Shown: positions 18,622 to 29,717 of the stretch, piece by piece
Layout: each line of letters begins with the position of its first letter
How positions within the stretch are numbered: the stretch's first letter is position 1
Assembly (NCBI GenBank): GCA_963575745.1
Contig: CAUYUJ010018871.1
Location: 1-64,000, forward strand
Source: Prorocentrum cordatum
Lineage: Eukaryota; Sar; Dinophyceae; Prorocentrales; Prorocentraceae
Reading direction: 5' to 3'
DNA length: 64,000 nucleotides
Translations under genes and position numbers: made by a program
The notes under the pieces: generated by a model
Databases searched by the model: none
The model's input: the letters and a program-made list of their open reading frames with translations, nothing else
What the model was told of the DNA's origin: nothing

Positions 18622-19889
18622 GCAAGCCCCGCCACCGTGCCTGTCCAGCTGCCTGCGCGAGGAAGCACTGGTGTCCGCTGCCAGTGTTCCAACTTGAGAC
18701 GCATTGCGTCTCCAAACTTGATGGTGGCGGTAATGATGGTGGTGGCGGTGATGATGAAGATGGCGATGATGATGATGATGATAACGATGATGATGCAATG
18801 ATGATGGTGGTGATGCTGATGATGATGATCATCATCATCGTCATGATGACGATGGCAGGAGTGTCACATGCGACGAAGACGGTAAGGATGATTGCGGTGA
18901 TCATTAAACAAACGATGGCGGTCCGTGACGGTAATGATGATGCTACGGTATGGTGGTGATCTCCAGCGGGGCAAGCGCCGAAACTGTCATGCGCGACGCC
19001 TCGGCCGTTACGGGAGAACGGAGATGGCGATGATGATGAGAAAGAGTAATATGAGACCCGTCGCATGTGACACGTTCCGTCTTCACTTCTCGGAAGCGTC
19101 GCGCGTGGCCCGTCTGCCGTTTCTGAGCGGACGAAGCCATCAAAGATGATGTTGGCGATGGCCTCGCTCGACATCGGTCCCGAAACCGTCTCGCGTGACA
19201 TCTCGGCCGTTTCGGGGCGGACGAAGACGGCGTTGGTGATGAGGGGTAGGGGGGGAGGGGAAACTGGGGAGAAAAAAAAAAAGCACATGCGGCACATGCG
19301 GCATGCGGCACCTTCCGTCTTCACGTCCCGAAGACCCCGATGCAAGTTTGAGGGGATGTCTCGAGCGAGCCGCTCCGTTGCAAACAAAACTGATGGAACC
19401 ACATCAAATGGTATTTGAAATTTGAAGCATGTCGTAATGTTCTGCCGCGTTTGATGTCATCAGATGGCGCTTTGAACGACGTCCTAGGTCCTAGACGCAT
19501 CCCTTTACACGTCCCACGTATCGAGGATGTCTCATGCGAAACTGCGCCTTTTAAAGTTTCGAGGGTTAGAGTTGGGTCCTCGATTTCAACGTCACCGTTG
19601 CCCGAGGATGCACCAGGCGCAACGCGCAACTTTAGCATGATGCATCTGAGGATACGGCCCCCTAGCGTGTGATCGCTGCGGGGATGTCTCCGACGACATT
19701 GTCGATCTTCGGGAGGAAAGCTCTCAAACGGGCCGAGACCCGTCTGCCGAGCCTTACCCCTCCTCAAGAGACCCGTGTAGGGAAAGCAGGTCAGGGCCTT
19801 ACCCGTGCCCAGTACGTGGCAGTCCTTCACGCCTCAACGTGCCAGGTGGCGCGGCGGCGGGTCTGATGGGTTTGGTCTCGTTTGCAAAG
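18622..19889 (+). mobile_element. Putative intron with introner-like left end
   Basis: It starts GCAAGCCCCGCCACCGTGCC, matching the left-end core CCCGCCACCGTGC of the copies at 503 and 15585, with the same GC donor position relative to the core. The right end (about 19838-19862, GTGCCAGGTGGCGCGGCGGCGGG) is only a weak match. The acceptor TTGCAAAG|G resembles that after the right-end motif at 13530. The interior has a GAT/ATG microsatellite (18700-18960) and unrelated spacer with GAGGATGTCTCATGCGAAAC-like words near 19520 that recall the array at 24445. Intron status is inferred from phase and frame. Confidence 0.4.
18720..18960 (+). repeat. (GATGAT)n / ATC microsatellite
   Basis: GATGATGATG and TGATGGTGG words, with a short CATCATCATC inversion near 18828. 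Confidence 0.85.
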
Positions 19890-21329
19890 GTGCACGTCAG
19901 ACATTCGAATGATCAAGACATCGCCTCCAGGTTTAGCATGCGCGTTCTTGGTGAAGATATGGTCGACCCGATGGGAGATATCGTGCAATCATTGTTGGAC
20001 GCATTCGGTGGTTTTGTTCGCTCTCTGGGCGAATCTGTGTATGAGAGCCACGTGCAGACGACCATCCAGCATTGGCTTGGTGAAGTCATCGTGTCAGACA
20101 TGAAGCTAGCAGCTGTTGCGGAGACCACGTTGCTGGGACTAGACCTCGCTTCGGTCTTGCCGCGATTGTTGACCCATCCTTCCGTGGACACGGTGTGCAA
20201 CCGTTCGTGTTTCGAGCTCGTTGGCGACGATACGGATGCCAAAGCTTTCCGCTCTGTCACTCATAACGCTGCCATGCGGATGCTCCGCAAATTCTGCAGC
20301 AAAGCTGAGGTTGAGCAGATCGAGGTTTCCGCGTTCAGCCTCCAGGACGGTTCTAAATGCACGTTGCGCACCGACGTGGTCTTCGCTGTCTTGTCGGCGA
20401 TCTGCTCTACGAAAGACATTGCATGCGTGGCATGCCACTTGCATCGTGACCTCGTCGAGCCCCACGCCCAGGGAATGTGCATCTCCAGGAACATGCTGTT
20501 CGAGCGCCTGACATTCCTCCTTGGCCGCTTCTACACCGAGCTGGTGTCGCTCGAGGCCGTCGTCGTTGGCGAGGAGGCCCATGAGGTGGAGACGTTGGGG
20601 GTCGTGATGAGTACGCCGCTCTCTGAGATTCGGCAGCGGCGCAACCTCATGGCCCTCTTCAGCGGTCGGGTCACGAACGCCATCCTGGAGGCGTATTGCA
20701 GGGTGCTTCGCGCGGACATCGAGACCTGCAAGAAGTCGATTCCAGATTGGGAGGCCGCCTTCGACGAGAATGGCGTGTTCATGGAGGCCGTCGCCAAACA
20801 GGAGACCAACAACAAACTGAATAAGGTGATCGCTAGCCACAACGATGTCAAATGGACGGTGAGCGCCATGAACCAGGCAGCCGTGTTTCTCAAGGTCAAT
20901 CCGAAGCTCAAGGAGAATGATATCACTAAGAATGCTGTCGCGGTGGCGCTCACCACGATGCAGAAGGCGAACGTTGCTTCGATTTTCATCGCTGGCGTGG
21001 CGGAGATGTCGGTGCTCCGCACGAGCAGGGACGGCCACACGAGGGCAGCAGATTTCCGGGCCAAGCACAAAGCTGCAGCCCCTGCCCTGCCAGCCTCGTT
21101 CTGGGCTGAGTTTCAGAACATCGCCGATCACGCCAGTTCAGCGGCAGCGGAGAGCGTGGAGGCCGCGAAGGCGGTCTGCGCGAGCTCTGCGAAGGCAGAG
21201 CCCGCGAATGCGCAGCCAGCCGAGGCGGAGGGCCAGGCGGCGAGCGCGGCGGCCAGGCCAGATGACGCCGCGGGCGCGGGGCGGCCCAAGGGCCTCAAGC
21301 GCCCCCGCCGCGGCAAGACAACGCCCTAG
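19890..21329 (+). CDS. Unknown protein, 3' exon with Ala-rich and basic tail
   Basis: About 479 codons to TAG at 21327. If instead it is a separate gene, the first ATG is at 19866. The chain is mostly helical and well-folded looking (IVQSLLDAFGGFVRSLGES, TIQHWLGEVIVSDMKLAAVA, NLMALFSGRVTNAILEAYC, VAVALTTMQKANVASIFIAG), followed by an Ala/Glu-rich linker of about 90 residues and a basic end (GRPKGLKRPRRGK) suggesting nuclear import. Cys-rich words (ACVACHLHRD) do not form a recognised zinc site. No family was recognised. Strong G/C third-position bias and the absence of a competing frame support real coding. It joins in phase with 17362-18621. Confidence 0.6.
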   Translation: MHVRHSNDQDIASRFSMRVLGEDMVDPMGDIVQSLLDAFGGFVRSLGESVYESHVQTTIQHWLGEVIVSDMKLAAVAETTLLGLDLASVLPRLLTHPSVDTVCNRSCFELVGDDTDAKAFRSVTHNAAMRMLRKFCSKAEVEQIEVSAFSLQDGSKCTLRTDVVFAVLSAICSTKDIACVACHLHRDLVEPHAQGMCISRNMLFERLTFLLGRFYTELVSLEAVVVGEEAHEVETLGVVMSTPLSEIRQRRNLMALFSGRVTNAILEAYCRVLRADIETCKKSIPDWEAAFDENGVFMEAVAKQETNNKLNKVIASHNDVKWTVSAMNQAAVFLKVNPKLKENDITKNAVAVALTTMQKANVASIFIAGVAEMSVLRTSRDGHTRAADFRAKHKAAAPALPASFWAEFQNIADHASSAAAESVEAAKAVCASSAKAEPANAQPAEAEGQAASAAARPDDAAGAGRPKGLKRPRRGKTTP

Positions 21330-21424
21330 AAGCAGACTTCTCGAACCTGAGCTGGAGCTGTGGCTCGGAGCGGGGAGACATGTGACATGCTATGCTACGT
21401 CCTCCTACACTCTAGGAAACTAGG

Positions 21425-21690
21425 AGTTGCAGCTTGGAAGAGGTACCCATGGGCTTTTGGAAGAGCTACTAGGTAAAGGAGGGGTTGGAAGAGCTACTCG
21501 GTAAAGGAGGGGTTTTGGAAGAGCTACTAGGTAAGGGAGGGGTTGGAAGAGTGTTAGAGTTCAAAACACGCAAGATATACGCACTAAGACGTCTTGGGCG
21601 AACTACTCGATAAGAGGGGGGTTAGGGGAATTGCCGTGTCGCGCCGAGACGGGGGTTTTGGAAGAGCTACTCCTTCGCAGAGGGGCTGGA
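21425..21690 (+). repeat. TTGGAAGAGCTACTAGGTAA minisatellite
   Basis: About six units of 28-32 bp with the core GGGGTTTTGGAAGAGCTACT just downstream of the long ORF, so possibly in its 3' untranslated region. Confidence 0.85.
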
Positions 21691-21699
21691 AGAGAACAC

Positions 21700-22400
21700 T
21701 GGGCGAACTAAGCCACTCGCGCCGAGTGGGTTGATGAGACCATTCGGCGAAGTACTCATTTGTGATCCTCGCATTTCCAGTCGCTGCGCGTCTCCGTAGA
21801 AGAGACGACATTGGTATTCATACTGTGTAGCTGTAGCGGGATAGGGCGAGGGTGCGAACAGAAGAGGCAGGCGTCCGACCGCTCAAGGCCGACTTAAGTC
21901 GGATCACAGATGGCCAGACTTACCCATTCGCCTCACATGCGTCCAACATGACATGTATACGAATCAGGTTGAAAACCGTTTGCAACAGCATTCAACATGA
22001 TGCGTCAACGTATCAGACCTCGCCTCAAAAGGATGTGTGTGCATTTGTCCAGGGTGCAAGTCATGACCTGACATGTGTAATCCCAAATCTATGTATTGCA
22101 ACACCAAAGATTCTACCATATGTATAATAAAATCTGGAACATAAGAAATCATTATGATTCGCATGAGTAGCGCTGGCGAGTTGCGTTGGGGAGTTGCGTT
22201 GGGGAGTTGCGTTGGGGATCGGTGTCTGTTTTGGGTGGTTCTATAGATCTGACCCCCCGCCACTACACAACGCAAAACCTTAGTAGTTCCAGAGGAATCT
22301 GTCCGAATTCGTAGGAAATCGCAATGAATTCCCAGGGAATCATTAGGAACTTTCGGAATTCCCAGGGAGGAGGAAAAGGAGAAGGAGGAGGGGGAGAGAA
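21700..22400. other. Spacer with no supported gene
   Basis: AT-richer DNA (about 21900-22150), three GGGGAGTTGCGTT repeats (22178-22215) and GGAATTCCC-like words near 22320-22370. I see no coding. Confidence 0.55.
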
Positions 22401-22479
22401 CGAGGAGGAAAAGAATGAGGATAAGGAGGAGGAGGAGGATAAGGGGGGGGAGGAGAAGGTGGGGTCGCGGCGAGGCCGA

Positions 22480-24265
22480 CCGAGCAGGGCGAGCTGAAGG
22501 TCGTCGCGGGCGAGGGGCCCTGGAGCTACTCGACCGAGGCCGGCCGAGGCATCGAACCGAGGCTGGCCAAGGAGAGGCTCCGAGCCATCGAGAGCTGGCC
22601 CGAGAACATCCCCCCAGTGCCGGACTGTAGCGCCCTAGACGGCGAGTGCTTCCAGCTCGAGGACTTGCCGACGCCTACAAGGACGACGAGAACCCTTGCC
22701 TCCTCGAGCTTGCAGACCTGGACCTCGAGCTCGCAGACGAGCAGCGAGACGCACGCAGGCCGCCCGAGGAGCGCATCACGGACATCCAGTTCCCGTGCGC
22801 CCTTGCAGGCCGAGTCAAGGTGAAGCGAGCCATCCGCCGCAAGAACAAGTGCGGGGGGGGGGGGCAAGTTCCGAGGCCAGTTCCTGGGCAAGCCGGCGCC
22901 CACGCGGGGCGAGGCGAAGCGCGAGGAGGATGGCAGAGAGGCCCTCGAGAGCAAGAGCCGAGGCGTCGCCAAGGCGAAGCTGTCAGGGCGAGCCCCGAAG
23001 TCGAAGACCACCTTCGCAGAGAAGCTCGAGCAGGAGCAGCGAGCGAGTCGGAGCAAGACGCGGCACGACAAGAAGAAGGACAAGGAGGGCCTCGAGCCTT
23101 GCAAGGACTCGCCCCGGCACGGCGCGAGCACCCGCGTCAACGAGGAGGGCGCCCACGGGGGCGGGCACGGCAGAGGTCAAGACGTCTGGCGCGTCGAGGA
23201 CTGCGAGGGCGAGCGCCAGTTCCGCGCGCTCGAGGTCGAGACGGCGGCGATCTTCCAGATCCACTCCAGCCAGGCTCGAGGGCCAAGTGGGCGCGAGCGG
23301 AAGCCGAGCGGAAGGGCCAGCGGAAGCCGAGCGGAAGCTGGCGCGGAAGCCGAGCGGGAGCTCGCGCGGAAGCCGAGCGGAAGGGCAGCGGAAGCCGAGC
23401 GGGAGCTCACCCCTATCCATCGGCCCCCGAGCCTGGGAGGTCGTGCTCGAGCAGGAGTGGACGCCCGCCAAACCCGTCAAGATAGACTGGCGAGTGTGCA
23501 AGATGAACAAGCGCACCGAGCTCGCCAAGCATCTTGCGATCACGAACTGCGAGTTCATCGAGAAGAACCGCACCCGCGAGCTCGGCGCGGCGCGCGCCCT
23601 CGCGGGCGAGATCGAGGAACGAATCGGCGCCCCAGAAGGCGCGGTGCTGATCGAGCCAGCGATCGCGGCGACGTGGGCTCGAGAAGATCAAGGCGAGGAC
23701 GCGCCAAATGCCGAGGCCCAGGAGGAGCAGAAGGCGCGGCGCGAGAGAGTCGAGAACGCCGAGCACTTGCTAATCTGCGCCCAGAGCGAGAATCTCTCGC
23801 ACTACACCTACCTCAAGCTGACCAAGGAGGGCGCCAACGCGGCCATCGAGCACCGCGGCGCCCTCAAGCGGCCGTCCAAGAGCGCCGAGGGCGCAGCCGC
23901 GAGGACCCTCCGCAAGCTCGGCGTCGCCGGTTCTCGAGGAGCGCCCCCTTCCGAGCAGCGCGAGGTTCCAGGTGGGCGCGTGGTCCTGCGGCCTGTGGGT
24001 GGCGAGGTGGATCGAGCGCGCCCTGCGCGAGCTCCGCGGCGAGGGCCGCCAGACACCGCGCAGCATCGCCGACGCATGCGCCCGAGGCAACGACTGGATC
24101 CAAAAGCTGCAAGACGCGAGTGGCAACGCGGCCGCCATGGCAAAGGCCAAGGGCAAGGCCAAGGGCAAGGCGAAAGCCAAGAGCAAGCACGCGGATCCGC
24201 TGGAGGCCGAGCCCAAGCATCCGAGCCTCGAGGCAGCCCTGGCGGCGGCGAACGATTGCTATTAG
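22480..24265 (+). pseudogene. Frameshifted unknown protein with AKAKGK-rich tail
   Basis: A coherent protein can be followed only by changing frame several times: GPWSYSTEAGRGIEPRLAKE (about 22518); shift near 22662; LADAYKDDENPCLLELADLD; shift in a G run near 22860; FRGQFLGKPAPTRGEAKR; shift across a CGGAAGCCGAGCGGAAG repeat (23285-23410); VVLEQEWTPAKPVKIDWRV and LAITNCEFIEKNRTRELGA through LSHYTYLKLTKEGANAAIEH; shift near 23930; SCGLWVARWIERALRELRGE and a KAKGKAKGKAKAKSK tail ending at TAG 24263. No known domain was identified. At least four shifts, two in homopolymers, argue for a decayed copy, though unspliced introns or assembly errors could explain some. Confidence 0.55.
23285..23410 (+). 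repeat. CGGAAGCCGAGCGGAAG short tandem repeat
   Basis: Five to six copies of GGAAGCCGAGCGGAAG or variants inside the pseudogene. They encode Ala-Glu or Lys-Pro-Ser-Gly repeats depending on frame. Confidence 0.85.
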
Positions 24266-24444
24266 TGCGAGATGCAGAAGGACGGCCCCAAGGGGCGCCG
24301 AGCGTGCATGGGCGCGGATTCGCAGCGAGGGCCGCCGAGGAGTTTGAGGCGAAGGTCATGAACATCTGAGTGCGAGCAGTCAGATGTCGAGCGCCACTGT
24401 CGCTCCAAGTGCGCTCCCACGCGAGACTCTCGCAACAACAATAA

Positions 24445-24965
24445 TATTCCGAGGATGTCTCAGCCAATGCAAGCAAGTGCTCGAGGGTATCTCACGCGAG
24501 ACAAATAATCAGTTCGAGGATGTCTCAAGCGAAACGCAATTATTTTGAGGATTGGCCCAGCGAAACAAACAATTATTTCGAGGATGTTTCAAGCGAAACA
24601 AGCATTGTTGAGGATGTCTCAAGCGAAACATTCAATTGATTCGAGGATGACTTAAACGAAGCTAGAGATTTGCCGGGGATGTCTCAAGCGAAACAAACAT
24701 GTACGATGATGTTTCAAACGAAGCGAGCACGCTTGCGAGGATGTCTCAAGCGAAACAACTCATTGTTCGACGATGTCTCAAGCGAAACAAACAATTGTTG
24801 CAAGGATGTCTCAAGCGAAACAAAAATTGTTTTGAGGATGTCTCAAGCGAAACAATCAATTATTTCGAGGATGTCTTACGCGAAGCGAAAGTTTTGTCGA
24901 GGATATCTCAAGCGAAACAAGCATTTACTCGAGGACATCTCAAGCGAAACAAGCACGCTTTCTCG
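24445..24965 (+). repeat. GAGGATGTCTCAAGCGAAAC minisatellite
   Basis: About 17 units of roughly 29-31 bp with the core GAGGATGTCTCAAGCGAAAC and a variable AT-rich spacer. Because the unit length is close to but not always a multiple of three, frames read cycling MSQAKQ, CLKRN and EDVSSET phrases, which are translated repeat. Single related words occur at about 19365 and 19525. Confidence 0.95.
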
Positions 24966-25110
24966 GGCCTCGATCTTCGACCCTCGGACCTCGATCCTCG
25001 ATCCTCGGACCTCGCCGCCGTCGATCCTTGGACCTCGATCCTCGACTCTGGGATCTCGATCCTCGATCCTCGGAATTCGATTCTCGATCCTCGATCCTCG
25101 GCTTCCGGTC
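24966..25110 (+). repeat. TCGATCCTCGGACC short repeat
   Basis: Tandem CTCGATCCTCGATCCTCGGA words directly after the previous array. Confidence 0.9.
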
Positions 25111-25264
25111 CTCTTAACGTCATCTTTTTCTCCTCCCACATGCTGGCCTCCGGTAGGCAACATTTATAGTTAATCCCCCCGCGACCCCGAACTTCATTAT
25201 CCGTGTGGGATTATTCTCCGTGGTACACGGTTAATCATCATGCAGGCTGGGAGGGGTTTCTGTT

Positions 25265-25432
25265 GAGCCCCAGATGACGCCGACGACGACGACGAAGACG
25301 ACCACGATGACGACCAGGACGACGACGACGACGACCACGACGACGACCACGACGACGACGACGACGACCCACCGACCGACCGACCGACCGACCGACCGAC
25401 CGACCGACCGACCGACCGACCGACCGACCGAC

Positions 25433-25466
<34 letters not shown>

Positions 25467-25560
25467 CCATCGACCGACGCGCCGGCCGACCGACCGACCG
25501 GCCGGCCGGCCGACCGACCGACAACGACGATCGACCGACAGGCCGACCCACAGGGAACCG
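25265..25560 (+). repeat. (GAC)n and (ACCG)n microsatellites
   Basis: GACGACGACCACG runs, then pure ACCGACCG (about 25370-25435), then GAC again and a degenerate CCGACCGGCCGG tail. Confidence 0.95.
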
Positions 25561-25939
25561 CCCCGTACAATCATAGCATTGGTCTGCGGACCCACGGTTC
25601 TGTGCATCCTCGTTCTTTTTTGTTTACGATCTTCAGCTTTCAGTGTGTAATGCTTCCAGGGAGGATGGGACCCACGAAGGTTCCACCGAAAAGGGTCAGG
25701 GTCCGGAGTATGGACAGCAGGATTCACAAGATTCTTGCACACGCACACACAACAGGATCCAATGGGATCCGTGACTTGTTCATGCAAAAGAAACGTTTAG
25801 CCTGGGGATGTATTTGTCCCTATGCCTCCTTCCTTACTCTCCTGGCCTCCTCTGAGCGCGAAGGTACGGTCTCGCGGGAAATCCTGGCAGGCTTGTTAAT
25901 AGCTTCGCCACGACACCTTCGAGCAGATGTTAACAGCGC

Positions 25940-26115
25940 TGCCGCTGCAGACTGGGTCGCCCCACAATGCTCGTCGGGAATACTTACAGACACCAGATAC
26001 CGATTCGCTTTCGTAGGTGTTGCCGTTTTTGTCTTCCTCAGGATCGTTCGTCGCCACGGAAGGATCTGCCGCGGGATACTGGTCCGACCGCATCCTGGGA
26101 GAAGTCTAAGAAGCG
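25940..26115. repeat. Dispersed repeat, copy 1 (partner at 41420)
   Basis: Aligns by eye with 41420-41575 across about 150 bp, for example GTTGCCGTTTTTGTCTTCCT against GTCGCCTTTTTGGACTTCT, and CGCATCCTGGGAGAAGTCT against CGCACCCCGGAAGAGGTCT. The minus-strand translations also share PGC-x-x-T and I-x-PWRR patterns. Family unknown. Confidence 0.5.
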
Positions 26116-28021
26116 GCGGCATGGGTATTCATCTATTTCCCCCCCCCCCTGTGTACGTATCTGAGCATGCTTGCATGTCGAATTGGATCAGCCGGTCCGA
26201 AAGTGACAGGGTGACAATGTCACTGCAGAGGTGATGGAGGGGAGGCTGCACTGTGACAGTTGTTCTGCTCCAACGACAACCAATGTCCAGGATAGCTGAG
26301 CTTTGCGCCTGGCAACATCAAGCTTCACGCATACGATGGTCAACCAACTGGTGTGCGTCGAGCGTGGTGTTGGTGAAGTGCTCTGGGATGTGCTTCGACC
26401 CACGACGTCCGTGGATTCATTTTCATACTGCCAGCAGCGCGTCCCAGGAATGTATGGGACAGGTTGCCAACATGGATGTTTTACAGTATTGGCACCTCGC
26501 ATGCCCCCACCAGCATACCCAGGAATATGCCTTTAGGAACTGGCGTCTGAAGACGAGCGGGGGAACACGAAATAATGAAGGAGGAAGGAGTCACCAGTCG
26601 AACGGATAGAGGGGATCCAGTCAATGGAGCAAGGCGAGTGGGCTCGAACCAGACCAGCAGCGGGGCGGGCCAAGCTTGCTTCAGGCACAGCCAGGCGGAC
26701 GGGTGCGCTCCAGAGCGGACCCGTCACTGTGCAGGTTCTTTGGATGCTCTCGCCGCAAAGTGGTAGGAATGCCCGAGCGAGCTGCTGTCCCAAGGTAAGC
26801 AGCAGAGCATCAATGAAAGAGGAAGAGGAGAGGGATGAAGGGGGAGGATGGAGGACAGGGGAGGGAGGAGGAAAAGGAGGGAGGTGGAGCAGAATGAGGA
26901 GGGGAGGGAGGAGGAGGAATATAATGACGAGGGAGGGGGGGACAGGAGCTGGAGCAGCGAACCTATGAGACTATGAGACTAACTCGAGGTCGAGCCTCGC
27001 TCGCCACAACGGGCGCGACATAGCTACGAATCTCTCAAGTCAAAGAACCCGAGCTCATATAACGTTGCCTCCTGTCGCAATCAGCAATGCTCTCAGTCAA
27101 ATGCGACAACATGAGAGGCATCACGAAAATTATGCAGGTTCGCAACCTCGAAATCTACAAAAGGCGGTGGCAGCACGAAACCGTACCCGCCCCCACCCGC
27201 CCCCGACGTAACAGCCCGTTTCCCCAGCCCGTCGTCGAGGCCGCCGCGGAGCGACGGGAGCAGGGGGGACCAGAGGTTTCACAGCGTTTGCGCATGTGCA
27301 CGGACTTCGGAGTTATGAGCGTTGACGCGGCCTGGGAGTTGGAGCTTGCGCAGGCGAGCTTTCTAACGCAGGAGCCCTGGACTTAGAGTGCCGAGCCATC
27401 TCGCATCAAGGCCCGTACCGTTGTACCAGCTCGTGGCCTTGGAAGCTCGCCAAACATTAAAGAACTGAACATGAAGCCCCTCCGAGGCAGGGCCACCTCC
27501 AGGCACAACCTGGACATTGGCGTAGGCGACAGAGAGACCATGTAAACCCCAGGGGGCCCAGGCAAACTCGACACAGCCTGTGTCAGGGCCCGAGGGAGCA
27601 GCCGCAGAAGCAGCCGCGGCGGCAGGAGGTCCCGAAGGAGGAGGAGGAGGAGGAGGAGGAAGAGGATGAGGAGGAGGAGGGCGACGGCGCGTGGCCTCCC
27701 CCGCATGCCTCGCCACGCTCACCCGCTGCGCAAGTGCGGCATGCGGGCGCGCGCGCGCCCCCCGCGGGCGGGCTCGCCTCGGGAGCGAGGCGGAGGGGCT
27801 TTTCAGAGGCCCTCTGGCCTTTGGGAGGTGCTCTGTGTCTTCGGGGGAGGCTCCGATAAATTATCGGAAGGCAGGGGGACTTGCGAGCCTCCCGAGAAGG
27901 CCAGCCATTGGGAAGGCGCCGACGAAAACGAGCAATGGGGAAGACACGTAATTTAAAACAATAGCAGCAGAAACCGTTTCAAGTGGATCTTAGTGGCGGG
28001 GGGCCTTACAACATGATGTGT
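26116..28021. other. Spacer upstream of the DIRS element
   Basis: Contains GGAGGAG-rich stretches (26810-26940, 27635-27680) and several short open frames on both strands. None is recognisable or clearly favoured. A frame at 27087-27386 (99 aa) is the least repetitive, but I cannot support it as a gene. Confidence 0.5.
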
Positions 28022-28113
28022 AGGGTTCAGTTTTCCAAACGTTAGTGCTCTCAGTTTCAGCGCAGCCGCCTCGATAAACCGATGTACATCCATGGACATC
28101 GGGCTCAAGTGCA
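28022..28113 (+). repeat. Split direct repeat A1
   Basis: 92 bp from AGGGTTCAGTTTTCC to GGGCTCAAGTGCA. The first differing bases lie just outside (28021 and 28114). Confidence 0.95.
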
Positions 28114-28344
28114 TTAATTTGCGGCCAGTCCGCATGCAGCTTGCCCTTCTTTCCAATTCCTGGAACATTCTCTCCAGAGGCTGGACAGCCTCGCAGACGA
28201 TCAGAAGTGTGTTGGCGCCCGTGGTTGCGAGTACGGGCGAGTGTGTAGCAGTGCTGGATCTCTTCGGCGGCACGCGGGGCCTGGCGAGCACCTCGTTCGT
28301 CCTCGGGTTCCTCCTGGCGAGTGCCTTGTGCTGTGGGTGTCCCC

Positions 28345-29703
28345 ATGGCCGTGGAGGCCGGCAGGAGGCTGCTCGTGCAGTGGGGGGATGGGCAGGACTG
28401 GCAGGCCCGCGTCGCCATCGCTCCCGCCACCGCCGCCGATCTGCAGGCCATCATGGAAGTTCAAGCGACTCCCGAACAGACAGCAGCAGGGAAGATATGG
28501 TGGTGCGGGACCCCGGACGGCGACGCCTACCCTCACTGCCTGGACGTGGGCCCGCTCAGCGGGTTGATCCTGTGCGACGACGAGGGCCGGCCCGATCGGG
28601 CGACGCTCCTCGGCACACGATTCACCAACCGCACGCGCGTGTATGGCTCGGACTGGAGCGCCACGCCGCTGGAGTTCGCCAAGATGATCAAGCTGTGCAT
28701 CGGCGACCAGTGGCTGGAGCCCCGGCTGGCAGTAGTGGCAGCTGGGGGTGGAGCGGTGGCGAATCTGATTGAGGTCGGATCGCGGGCTCTGCCACCCCCG
28801 ACCCCCGACGGCTGGCAGGTCGTCTGGAGCACGGGCGGCACCCCGCGCAAGACTCTGCTGGGCAACCTGAACGTTGACGAGTTCGCTGTCTGTGACGTGG
28901 GTGCGCTCGCCGTGAAGGGCTCAGAGGTGCTGCTGCTGCGGAGGAGCTCAGGTGTCGATGATGACTTGGACTCGGACGCCCGCGTGCTCAGCATCGTCCA
29001 GAGCCCGAGTGGTGAGCGACGGCGCCCATTCAAGGATAGTGTGAGAGAGATGACGGAGACAAGCTGGCCGGCGTGGCCGGTCCTCGGCCCCAGGACCGCC
29101 CGGTGGTGTCTCGACTTCATCGCTGAGCAGGACACCCACCCCCGCGCGCGACACACGAAATGGAGACATGAAGCGGGGGTGGGTGGTCAGGACATCGGTT
29201 GTCAGGACCATGAGCTGGCGATGAGAATGATAGAGCTCGCCGTGGTGTACGACCAGCTCAACATCACAGAGCTAGCGAGTTTCGAGCTGCTCTTGAGGAG
29301 GGCGCAGCTCGCGGAGATGCGGTATCGCGACAAGATCCTGGGGAAGCACGGCGGTGACGAGTTCGCGGAGGATGAGTTCTTGTACATGGGGACCGGCCTC
29401 ACGCGTGGGCTGGTGATGGTGAGCCCAGACCTCTCGGACCACATCACCGAGCAGCTCCACAAAGAGGCCGCCGTGATGAAGGAGCGCAGGAAGTTGAAGG
29501 AGGAGAGGCAGGCTAGCCGCGCCCCCGGCGGAGGGGGGACAGGTGGGAGCTCATCCGCCGCGGCCCAGGGGTTGCAGCAGAAGGTGAACGCCCAGGCCGC
29601 CGAGATCCGCAGGCTGATGGACAAGGTCGGTGAGACTGCACCTGCTGGCGACGGAGGCGCCGGCGGGGGACGCGGCCGCGGTGGCGGCCGGGGGGCCAAG
29701 TAG
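28345..29703 (+). CDS. DIRS Gag-like protein (ORF1, 452 aa)
   Basis: First ORF of the element; ATG 28345 is the first ATG in the frame after the A1 repeat. It begins MAVEAGRRLLVQWGDGQDW, a beta-rich segment, and continues with folded-looking stretches (TRFTNRTRVYGSDWSATPLE, EFAKMIKLCIGDQWLEPRL). A helical region (HELAMRMIELAVVYDQLNI, FELLLRRAQLAEMRYRDKI) and a charged coiled-coil-like segment (HKEAAVMKERRKLKEER) follow. The C-terminus is Gly/Arg-rich (GGGRGRGGGRG), suited to nucleic-acid binding. No zinc knuckle was seen. The Gag role is inferred from position and tail. The stop at 29701 lies 14 bp before the next ATG. Confidence 0.7.
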   Translation: MAVEAGRRLLVQWGDGQDWQARVAIAPATAADLQAIMEVQATPEQTAAGKIWWCGTPDGDAYPHCLDVGPLSGLILCDDEGRPDRATLLGTRFTNRTRVYGSDWSATPLEFAKMIKLCIGDQWLEPRLAVVAAGGGAVANLIEVGSRALPPPTPDGWQVVWSTGGTPRKTLLGNLNVDEFAVCDVGALAVKGSEVLLLRRSSGVDDDLDSDARVLSIVQSPSGERRRPFKDSVREMTETSWPAWPVLGPRTARWCLDFIAEQDTHPRARHTKWRHEAGVGGQDIGCQDHELAMRMIELAVVYDQLNITELASFELLLRRAQLAEMRYRDKILGKHGGDEFAEDEFLYMGTGLTRGLVMVSPDLSDHITEQLHKEAAVMKERRKLKEERQASRAPGGGGTGGSSSAAAQGLQQKVNAQAAEIRRLMDKVGETAPAGDGGAGGGRGRGGGRGAK

Positions 29704-29717
29704 CCTACGGCGCTCCC

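Noticed and set aside
24670-25173. Open frames reading MSQAKQ and EDVSSET repeats
   Set aside because: Frame-cycling translation of the 29-31 bp minisatellite; all frames look alike.
25602-26234. 210-codon open frame on +
   Set aside because: It overlaps the dispersed repeat, has no recognisable domain and its composition is not gene-like.
28102-28109. GGCTCAAG as a second spliced-leader remnant
   Set aside because: Only 8 bases match, there is no preceding TTTT, and it is part of the DIRS A repeat.
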